From: Actinomycetes bacterium
Lineage (GTDB): Bacteria; Actinomycetota; Actinomycetes; Actinomycetales; Microbacteriaceae
NCBI GenBank assembly: GCA_023386365.1
Contig: JAEWJX010000024.1
Coordinates: 1-35,973 of the forward strand
Direction of reading: 5' to 3'
DNA: 35,973 nucleotides
Shown: positions 29,317 to 35,973 of the stretch, piece after piece
Layout of the letters: every line of letters starts with the position of its first letter
Numbering within the stretch: the first letter of the stretch is position 1
Position numbers and translations under genes: made by a program
Notes under the pieces: generated by a model
Told to the model about the DNA's origin: nothing
Database searches by the model: none
What the model saw: only the letters and a program-made list of their open reading frames with translations

Positions 29317-32112
29317 ATGAGTTCGGTCACCCCCCAACCGGCGAGAGAACGGGTGCGACGCATCGCCGCCGCATCCGCTGCCGTCGCCTTGGCGCTCAGC
29401 GGCGTGCTGGCGGCGAACGCGACGACGGCCGTCGCCGCCGACTGCTCGACGTACCCGTGGATGAACACGGCCGCGTCGAGCGCCGATCGCGCGCACGCAC
29501 TGCTCGACGCGAGCACGCAGCACCAGAAGTACCGGTGGCTCGTGGAGCAGCCGGCGAACGACCCCACCCGCACCAGTTGGGCGGCCGGGTTCCCGGGCGA
29601 GGCGCCGGTGGTCTACCCGGCGCAGCTCGAGTGCACGCCGATGGTGATCTACGCGAACGGCCCGGATGGGGTGTACGGCAAGGCGGGGACCACGGCGTGG
29701 CCGGGGCCGATCGCCGTCGCGGCGACCTGGAACACGGCCATCGGGGAGGAGAAGGCCGCGGCCCACGGCAGCGAGTCGTTCGACAGCCGCAGCGCCGTCG
29801 TCCTCGGGCCGGGCGTCGCCAGTGGACGCACCCCCCTCTCGGGACGCGGCTCGGAGTACTTCGGCGAGGACCCGCTGCTGTCCGGAACGATGGCGGCCGC
29901 CAACGTGCGCGGCCTCGAGCAGGGCAACCCCGACAAGCCGGTGGTCGCCAACCTGAAGCACTACGTGGCCAACGAGCAGGAGACCGACCGCGAGTCGAGC
30001 TCCTCCAACATGGATGAGCGCACCCTGCGCCAGGTGTACGACCTGCCGTACGAGATCGCGGTCCGCGAGAGCGACCCCGGCAGCGTCATGTGCTCGTACA
30101 ACCAGGTCAACGGGGTCTACGCGTGCGAGAACCCGATCCTCACCACCAGCCTCGACGAGCAGATGGGCTTCGACGGGTATGTGATGAGCGACTTCGGTTC
30201 GGTGCACTCCACGGTCGCGTCGATGAACGCCGGACTCGACCAGGAGCTCAACCGTCCCGTCTGGTACACCCCTGCCCGCCTGGATGCGGCCCTCGCCGCC
30301 GGCGAGATCACGCAGGCGCAGATCGACCAGGCTGCTTTCGATGTGGTGCACACGTACATCGAGAAGGGGCTGTTCGACCACCCGGTGCCCGGCACCGCGA
30401 TCCCCAACGTCTCCACGCCCGAGCACAAGGCGCTCGCGCGGGAGATCGCCGAGCAGAGCACCGTGCTGCTGAAGAACGACGGCGTGCTGCCGCTCGGCGG
30501 TAACGCGCCCACGGTCGCGGTCATCGGGCAGACGGCTTCGGCTGCGGTGACGAACGGTGTGAGTGCGAACACCGGATGCGCGTGGTACCTCGTGTTCATC
30601 CGGGGGACCGCGCTGAACTGCAACGCGATCGTCGATCCGCTGACGGCCATCACCGCGCGGGTCGCCGAGGCGGGCGGCTCGGTGCTGTTCGACAACGGGG
30701 CCGACCCCGCGCAGGCGGCTGCCGTCGCGGCGCAGGCGGATGTCTCGATCGTGTTCGGGCACTACACGATGGGGGAGACGACCGACCTGGCCGACCTCCA
30801 CCTCGACGCGAACGGCGACGCGCTCATCACCGCCGTCGCGGCGGCGTCCGACAAGACGGTTGCGGTGCTCAACGCGGGAAGCGCGATCGAGATGCCGTGG
30901 CTGGGCGACGTCGACGCGGTGCTGCATGCCTGGCACTCGGGCGAGCAGTTCGGCCCGGCGCTGGCCGGTCTGCTGTGGGGCGACGTGAACCCGTCGGGCA
31001 AGCTCCCGATGACGTTCCCGAAGTCGCTGGCCGACATCCCCACGAGCACCCCCGCCCAGTACCCGGGCGTCTTCTCGGACGGCTCGACGACCCGCCCGGC
31101 GGGTTCGAACGAGATCCGGCAGGTGTCGTACTCCGAGGGGCTGCAGGTCGGCTACAAGTGGTACGACGAGCAGGGCATCGATCCGCTGTTCGAGTTCGGG
31201 TACGGACTCTCGTACACGACGTTCGACTACGCCGACCTGGCGCTCACCCGCTCCGCGGGCGACGGCGGCAGCATCGTGACGAAGGTGTCGTTCACGGTCA
31301 CCAACTCCGGTGATCGTGCCGGCAGCGAGATCCCGCAGGTGTATCTGACGCTTCCGGATGCGGCGGGCGAGCCGGGCAAGCGTCTCGTCGCCTACGACCG
31401 GATCGACCTGGCCGCGGGTGAGAGTCGCACGGTGGAGCTGGTGGTCGATTCGGCGGCCAGCAACCACCCGTACTCGATCTGGGACGTGGATGCCGACGCC
31501 TGGTCGACGGTGGACGGCAGCTACGGTGTCGCCGTCGGCGCGTCGTCGCGGGACCTGCGCCTGCAGGGTTCGGTGGTGATCGATCAGGCCGGGCGGGCCC
31601 CGGTGGTGTCGGCGACGATCGACCCGGCGGCGCCGAACGGCGCCAACGGTTGGTACCGCGGCGCGGTCACGGTGATCGCCACGGCATCCGATGATGTCGA
31701 CCCGGCTCCGGTGCTCGAAGCCGACGTCGACGGCGCCGGGTGGGTGGTCGTCACCGGTCCGCTCAGCCTCGGCGACGGCACGCACTCGGTGCGCTTCCGG
31801 GCGACGGATGCCGCCGGCAACGTCTCGACGGAGGTCGTGGTCGCGGCGAAGGTCGACTCGAAGGCGCCGACGGTGAAGGGCGCCATCGACCGCAAGTCGA
31901 AGCGGTTGGTGATCACGGCCACCGACGCGACGTCCGGGGTCGACTCGCTCGAGTACCGGTACCTCCTGAAGATCGGGGGCCGCACCTACTACGGCAGCTG
32001 GACCGACTACCGCAGCCCGCTCATCGTGGGGCTCGGCATCTTCGTGAAGGTCGAGTACCGGGCCACCGATGTGGCGGGCAACGTGAGCGCCGTCGGCACC
32101 TACCGGAGCTGA
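29317..32112 (+). CDS. secreted GH3 beta-glycosidase with C-terminal Ig-like domains
   Basis: A 931-residue enzyme with a Sec signal peptide (charged ARERVRRIAA, hydrophobic core, likely cut near ATTAVAA-DC, about residue 41). The GH3 barrel shows VANLKHYVANEQETDRESSS, MCSYNQVNGVYACENP and the nucleophile D292 in GYVMSDFGS. The second GH3 domain includes STVLLKNDGVLPL and YSEGLQVGYKWYD, then FEFGYGLSYTTF. A fibronectin-III-like domain follows (PQVYLTLPDAAGEPGKRLVA). Beyond about residue 760 there are two Ig-like repeats ending in FRATDAAGNVS and YRATDVAGNVS; no sorting signal or membrane anchor follows. Probably a released beta-glucosidase or similar acting on plant glycosides. AAGGAG precedes ATG 29317; an ATG at 29299 overlaps that site and is unlikely. 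Confidence 0.93.
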   Translation: MSSVTPQPARERVRRIAAASAAVALALSGVLAANATTAVAADCSTYPWMNTAASSADRAHALLDASTQHQKYRWLVEQPANDPTRTSWAAGFPGEAPVVYPAQLECTPMVIYANGPDGVYGKAGTTAWPGPIAVAATWNTAIGEEKAAAHGSESFDSRSAVVLGPGVASGRTPLSGRGSEYFGEDPLLSGTMAAANVRGLEQGNPDKPVVANLKHYVANEQETDRESSSSNMDERTLRQVYDLPYEIAVRESDPGSVMCSYNQVNGVYACENPILTTSLDEQMGFDGYVMSDFGSVHSTVASMNAGLDQELNRPVWYTPARLDAALAAGEITQAQIDQAAFDVVHTYIEKGLFDHPVPGTAIPNVSTPEHKALAREIAEQSTVLLKNDGVLPLGGNAPTVAVIGQTASAAVTNGVSANTGCAWYLVFIRGTALNCNAIVDPLTAITARVAEAGGSVLFDNGADPAQAAAVAAQADVSIVFGHYTMGETTDLADLHLDANGDALITAVAAASDKTVAVLNAGSAIEMPWLGDVDAVLHAWHSGEQFGPALAGLLWGDVNPSGKLPMTFPKSLADIPTSTPAQYPGVFSDGSTTRPAGSNEIRQVSYSEGLQVGYKWYDEQGIDPLFEFGYGLSYTTFDYADLALTRSAGDGGSIVTKVSFTVTNSGDRAGSEIPQVYLTLPDAAGEPGKRLVAYDRIDLAAGESRTVELVVDSAASNHPYSIWDVDADAWSTVDGSYGVAVGASSRDLRLQGSVVIDQAGRAPVVSATIDPAAPNGANGWYRGAVTVIATASDDVDPAPVLEADVDGAGWVVVTGPLSLGDGTHSVRFRATDAAGNVSTEVVVAAKVDSKAPTVKGAIDRKSKRLVITATDATSGVDSLEYRYLLKIGGRTYYGSWTDYRSPLIVGLGIFVKVEYRATDVAGNVSAVGTYRS

Positions 32113-32117
32113 CCCGG

Positions 32118-32158
32118 ACGCTGCGCCCCCGTCGCTTCGGCGGCGGGGGCGTCAGCGT
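32118..32158. terminator. strong bidirectional hairpin with TTCG loop
   Basis: ACGCTG plus CGCCCCCGTCGC, loop TTCG (32136-32139), then GCGGCGGGGGCG and CAGCGT form a stem of about 18 bp with one mismatch and one bulged T. It fills the gap between the convergent GH3 and GH78-like genes and overlaps the stop codon of the latter. The UUCG-type loop is unusually stable. It can serve both strands, though no T tract follows. Confidence 0.8.
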
Positions 32159-34236
32159 GCGGTGCGGGTGCTCGCCGACAGGGCGCGCCACTCGACGCGT
32201 GCCGGCCCGGCGAGCTCCGAGCCGCGGTCGACGAGGCCGCTCCCGGCGGGGATGTCGACCCGCACGCCGTCCGCATCCGCCTGCACGACGATGTCGCCGG
32301 ACGCGGTGGGGACGACGGCACACGCCCATTCGAGGTCGCCGAGGTGCGGGTCGATCTCGAACCTGGACCACCCGTCGCCGAGGGGGCGCAGTCCGAGCAC
32401 CGCCTCCGGGAGCACGACGGCAGGTCCCGCGGCCCACGCGTGGCAGAGGCTGCGGCCGAAGGGGCGACCGTACATGGCGAGGGTGTCGTCGTCGGTCGTC
32501 ACCTCCTCCCAGAAGGTTCCGGGGCCGCGGTCGAGCATCGGTCCCCACAGGTGGCGGATCTCGGAGACGGCGCCCTCGCGGTCTCCGGCCTCGGCGAGGG
32601 CGCGCAGGCGGAAGGCCGTCATGAACGGTGTGCCGATGTCGGCGCCGTGCAGGGCGGCGGTCACCCCCGGCGGCACCGTGTCGCCCTCATGCATGCTGGC
32701 GAGCACCGCGAGGAAGTTCGCGTAGCGGGCGGGCGCCTCGGAGCGTCGGGCGTCGAGGTAGTCGGCCCAACGGCCGGCGTCGGGGAGCCACGCGCGTTCC
32801 CGCAGCGCCGCCGCGACGCGGTCGGCGAGCACCGACCAGCGTTCGGCACCCGGATGGCCGGCGGCGTCGAGCGTGCGTGCCGCGCTGCGGAGCGCCCAGT
32901 ACCAGAGCATCTGAAGGGCGACCGGGTCGCGGCCGTGCTCCAGCACGACCCCCCAGTCGAGGAAGACCGACCCGGGCCCCGCGTTCGGGAACCCGTCGCG
33001 CTGCGACGCGGGGCGGAAGATGCCGTCCTGTCCGGCGTGCGACGCCAGGTCGTCGACGAACGCGTGGAGACGATCGGCCTCGCGGTGGGCGAAGCCCTCG
33101 TCACCGAAGTGGCGCAGACGGAGTTCGCTGTTCACCACCCACCAGAGCGAGTAGTCGGCGATGCCGTTGACGTACCCGGAGCCGGGGCGGCCGAGCGCGA
33201 CCAGGCCGTCAGCCACGATCGCGCCGTCGCCGAGGGCGTACGCGTTCGCGAGGGTGCTGAGTGCCTGGTCGCCGGCCCACGGCATCCGGTCGCGTTTGAT
33301 GCCGTCGATCATCAGGCCCTGCGCGCACAGTCGGAGCGTGTACTGCGCCGCCGCCCAGATGCGGGTGAGCTGCTCGTCGGAGCAGGCGAACGCGCCCGGC
33401 CGGTCGGCGGGTGGCACCGATGCGGTCACCTCGATCCGGTCGGGCGTCGGGCCCGAGCGGACGACCAAGTAGCGGAAGCCGAGCAGGTGCGTCGACGTCC
33501 ATCCGCCGTCCGGGAGCGCGACGAGATCGTGCCGGGTCTCGTGGTCGGCCGGGTCGGCGAGCGCCTCCTCGAGGCTCTCGCCCGTGCAGATCTCCGGTCG
33601 CGGTCCCGCGGGGAGCACCGGCCGACCGAGCACCGGCGCCCCCAGGTCGTAGACGCCGTCGGCGGTGCGCGTCGCCCACACGACGACGGTCCCCACGGGG
33701 TCAAGGTGGGGAGCCCGCTGCGCGCCCTCGCGCAGACGGATTTCCTCCCACGCGCCGGATGAGCCCGAACCACGCCACCCGGTCAGCGGGGCGCCGGGGT
33801 CGAGGGTGAGCAGCGGCGGCCCGTCGCCTCCGCCCCTCACCTCGATCGCCACCACGGATCCGGCCCCCGGCAGTGCGAGCTCCAGTGCTCCGTCACGGCT
33901 CGGTGGCCCCACGGGGCGGCCGTCGACCGACGCCGAGACCACCTCGCCGCGGACCTCCACCCGCACGACGGCGGCAGCGGATGCCGTCGCCGCGAACGAG
34001 ACCGCGGCATCCAGGCGGCCGTGGTTGCGCGGGTAGTGCACATGTCGGTTCGCGGCGAACCCGTCGTCGACCAGTCGGTCGAGCAGCGCCAACTCGTACT
34101 GTCCGGGGCCGTACGCCCACAGCCGGCCCGCCGCCGGTGGTACCACATCCGCCTCGTCGAACGGTTGCGGCGATCGCTCGCGCACCCACCGCCGCAAAGC
34201 GTCGGCGGTGCGCGGGGGATCGGTGGGAACGCTCAC
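32152..34236 (-). CDS. GH78-like alpha-L-rhamnosidase
   Basis: A 694-residue protein without signal peptide. A beta-sandwich N-terminal half (to about 285) precedes an (alpha/alpha)6 barrel. The barrel begins DEQLTRIWAAAQYTLRLCAQ and holds the family's signature DGIKRDRMPWAGD at 311-323. A second conserved acidic site is TFWEE at 574-578, and FGRSLCHAWAAGPAVVLPE follows. This matches GH78 rhamnosidases, with D311 and E577/E578 as candidate catalytic region residues. It should remove terminal rhamnose from imported glycosides inside the cell. The GTG at 34236 overlaps the permease stop (GTGA), placing it last in the transporter operon. Other alpha/alpha-barrel families with the same motif cannot be fully excluded. 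Confidence 0.85.
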   Translation of the reverse strand: MSVPTDPPRTADALRRWVRERSPQPFDEADVVPPAAGRLWAYGPGQYELALLDRLVDDGFAANRHVHYPRNHGRLDAAVSFAATASAAAVVRVEVRGEVVSASVDGRPVGPPSRDGALELALPGAGSVVAIEVRGGGDGPPLLTLDPGAPLTGWRGSGSSGAWEEIRLREGAQRAPHLDPVGTVVVWATRTADGVYDLGAPVLGRPVLPAGPRPEICTGESLEEALADPADHETRHDLVALPDGGWTSTHLLGFRYLVVRSGPTPDRIEVTASVPPADRPGAFACSDEQLTRIWAAAQYTLRLCAQGLMIDGIKRDRMPWAGDQALSTLANAYALGDGAIVADGLVALGRPGSGYVNGIADYSLWWVVNSELRLRHFGDEGFAHREADRLHAFVDDLASHAGQDGIFRPASQRDGFPNAGPGSVFLDWGVVLEHGRDPVALQMLWYWALRSAARTLDAAGHPGAERWSVLADRVAAALRERAWLPDAGRWADYLDARRSEAPARYANFLAVLASMHEGDTVPPGVTAALHGADIGTPFMTAFRLRALAEAGDREGAVSEIRHLWGPMLDRGPGTFWEEVTTDDDTLAMYGRPFGRSLCHAWAAGPAVVLPEAVLGLRPLGDGWSRFEIDPHLGDLEWACAVVPTASGDIVVQADADGVRVDIPAGSGLVDRGSELAGPARVEWRALSASTRTAR

Positions 34237-35063
34237 CCCTTCACGGCGCCGGAGGTCATGCCGGCGACGATCTGCCGCTGGAAGAAGATGTACATCACGA
34301 GCGGCGGGATCGTGATGATCAGCACATTCGCGAACAGCAGGTTGTTGGCGCTCACCGACTGCGCGATGTAGTTGAACGTCGTCAACTGCACGGTCGCGTT
34401 GTCGTCTCCCGGCAGGAAGTACAGCGCGTAGGCGAAGTCGTTGAACACGAACACCGACTGCACGACGATCACGGTCACGATCACCGACCGCAGCAGCGGG
34501 AACACCACACGGAAGAAGAGCTTCACGGGGCCCGCGCCGTCGATGATCGCCGCCTCGTCGAGCTCCCGCGGGATGGTGGCCACGAAGGCACGGAACAGCA
34601 GGATGCAGAACGACAGCCCGAACGCGACGTGCACGGCCACGAGACCGACGATCGTCTTGAAGAGGCCCAGCCCCTGCAGCACCCAGATGGTCGGCACGAC
34701 GGCGGGCGGGATGATCAGCCCGGCGAGCACGAACGTGTTCACCAGCGGGTTCCAGCGGGACTTGCGACGCTGCAGCACGTAGCCGACCATCGCCCCCAGC
34801 ACCACCATAATCGCCACCGCCGCGACCGTCAGCAGGGTGCTGTTGAGGAACGCACGCACCAGCAGGAAGTCGCGGTTCGTGAGGACGGTGACGATGTTGT
34901 CCCACAGCACCCACTGGGTGGGCCAGGTGAACTGCAGCGCGGCGGCCTCGGACTGCGTCTTCGCGGCGGTGAAGATGATGAACGCGAACGGCACGATGAA
35001 CACGACGACGGTCACCAGGATCGCGACCGACCCGGCGCCCCACCTCCAGGCGATGCTTCTCAT
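34233..35063 (-). CDS. carbohydrate ABC transporter permease, MalG type (second locus)
   Basis: A 276-residue permease with six predicted helices. It begins with SVAILVTVVVFIVPFAFIIF, has the EAA loop LDEAAIIDGAGPVKLFFRVV, and ends in the typical IVAGMTSGAVKG. The ATG at 35063 overlaps the stop of the upstream permease (ATGA), and its stop overlaps the rhamnosidase start. With that enzyme last in the operon, the imported sugar is probably a rhamnose-containing oligosaccharide or glycoside. No ATPase gene is present here. Confidence 0.92.
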   Translation of the reverse strand: MRSIAWRWGAGSVAILVTVVVFIVPFAFIIFTAAKTQSEAAALQFTWPTQWVLWDNIVTVLTNRDFLLVRAFLNSTLLTVAAVAIMVVLGAMVGYVLQRRKSRWNPLVNTFVLAGLIIPPAVVPTIWVLQGLGLFKTIVGLVAVHVAFGLSFCILLFRAFVATIPRELDEAAIIDGAGPVKLFFRVVFPLLRSVIVTVIVVQSVFVFNDFAYALYFLPGDDNATVQLTTFNYIAQSVSANNLLFANVLIITIPPLVMYIFFQRQIVAGMTSGAVKG

Positions 35064-35947
35064 CGGTCGTCCTCCTTCCGGTTCAGCCACCACGAGAGCG
35101 GGAAGATGATGGCCGCGACGACGAGGAAGAGCACCACGTTGCCGGCGGTCGAGAGGCCGAAGAACCCGGCCTGGTACTGCTTGTAGACGACGGATGCGAG
35201 TACGTCGCTCGAGAAGCCCGGGCCGCCGCCCGTCATCGCCCAGATGAGGTCGAAGCGGCGGAGGCCGCCGATGAGCGACAGCAGCACGACGGTCACCGTC
35301 GCCGGTCGCAGGAGCGGGAACGTGATGTTCCAGAACGTGCTCCAGGAGCCTGCGCCGTCGACGCGCGACGCCTCGAAGTACTCCTGCGGGATGGCGACCA
35401 TGCCCGCGATGTAGATGAGGGTGGCGAGCCCCACACCGGCCCACACATCCACCAGTGCGACCGTGACGAGCGCGAGCGACGGGTCGGTGTACCAGCCGGG
35501 GCCGTCGATCCCGATCGCGCCGAGCGCCTCGTTGACGGGGCCGTCGAACGGGTCGAGCAGCACCTTGAAGAGGATGCCGACGCCGATCACGCTCACCAGC
35601 ACGGGGAAGAACACCACCGAGCGCAGGAAGCCCCGCGCCACGATCTGGGAGCTGAGGAAGACGCCGAGGAGCAGGCCGATGACGACCTTCGCCCCGGAGG
35701 TGAGGAACGCGTACACGAACGTGTTCACGAAGCCCTGCACCAGCTGCGGCTCCTGGAAGAACCGCACGAAGTTGTCGAAGCCGATGAACTCGACGTCGAA
35801 CAGGGTCCAGCGGGTGAGGGAGAACCAGAACGAGGCGACGGTCGGCACCAGGAACAGGATCAGGTAGAAAGCCCCGGCGGGGAGGAAGAACCAGGTGGGG
35901 TAGGGGCTCTTCATCCGCCGGCGGGTGGGCGCCGTTGCGGTCGTCAT
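35060..35947 (-). CDS. carbohydrate ABC transporter permease, MalF type (second locus)
   Basis: A 295-residue permease. A charged N-terminus (TRRRMKS) leads into helix 1, PTWFFLPAGAFYLILFLVPT, followed by the family motif SFWFSLTRWTLFDVEFIGFDNF. The EAA loop is YFEASRVDGAGSWSTFWNIT. A GAGGAG site precedes the ATG at 35947. It is the first complete gene of the operon; a solute-binding-protein gene is expected just outside the right edge of the window, where the 26 remaining bases cannot show it. The 3' end overlaps the next permease by four bases. Confidence 0.92.
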   Translation of the reverse strand: MTTATAPTRRRMKSPYPTWFFLPAGAFYLILFLVPTVASFWFSLTRWTLFDVEFIGFDNFVRFFQEPQLVQGFVNTFVYAFLTSGAKVVIGLLLGVFLSSQIVARGFLRSVVFFPVLVSVIGVGILFKVLLDPFDGPVNEALGAIGIDGPGWYTDPSLALVTVALVDVWAGVGLATLIYIAGMVAIPQEYFEASRVDGAGSWSTFWNITFPLLRPATVTVVLLSLIGGLRRFDLIWAMTGGGPGFSSDVLASVVYKQYQAGFFGLSTAGNVVLFLVVAAIIFPLSWWLNRKEDDR

Positions 35948-35973
35948 GGGTTACTCCTCATCGAGTGATGGGG

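Overview
The window looks like two pieces of high-GC actinobacterial DNA joined at a C-rich low-complexity block. Positions 1 to about 4200 hold a MerR regulator beside a broken short-chain dehydrogenase, a truncated M14-peptidase-like remnant, a Uma2-family protein, an ECF sigma factor with a SnoaL-like tail and a RibD/DHFR-like reductase. Gene content and style suggest Micromonosporaceae. Positions from about 4275 to the end look like Microbacteriaceae (Microbacterium-like): the hexamer GCATCC/GGATGC is very frequent there and almost absent before 4200. A 13-C run and further C/G runs at 4216-4262, and a similar C-rich block at 1-17, flank the first piece. An assembly chimera is the simplest explanation, so the two parts should not be assumed to be neighbours in one genome.

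Region 4374-9244 is an N-acetylglucosamine/chito-oligosaccharide operon: two ABC permeases, a cytoplasmic GH3 beta-N-acetylglucosaminidase, a ROK sugar kinase and NagB, linked by 1-4 base overlaps. Its binding-protein gene would be expected at the junction and is not present. NagA (10970-12109) and a GH20 lipoprotein hexosaminidase (15021-16604) complete the route from surface chitin fragments to fructose-6-phosphate. Between them lie a small membrane protein, a DUF2867 gene divergent from a TetR regulator with two tandem operators, PurU, an MFS transporter and an exported HNH-like protein that has lost catalytic residues.

A ZTP riboswitch (16708-16786) precedes glyA-folD; with purU this makes a one-carbon/folate group. 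Then come an ECF42-type sigma factor with its YciI (DGPF) partner, a cysteine-less IscA-like protein, and a galactose locus: galT-galK on the minus strand, divergent from a DeoR regulator and two tandem aldose-1-epimerases, with a 20-base palindrome between them. A ferritin-like/VIT1 transporter, an AraC-VOC pair and a HemK-like methyltransferase follow.

The right end is a second carbohydrate locus: a secreted 931-residue GH3 beta-glycosidase on the plus strand, convergent with a minus-strand operon of two ABC permeases and a GH78-like alpha-L-rhamnosidase, separated by a strong UUCG-capped hairpin. No ABC ATPase is encoded beside either transporter. Long inverted repeats occur in four intergenic regions; one is clearly a terminator, the others are unexplained. 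I saw no tRNA, rRNA, CRISPR array, insertion sequence or defence island. I do not see a convincing wholly new system; the best leads are the degenerate exported HNH protein, the intergenic palindromic elements and the junction itself.
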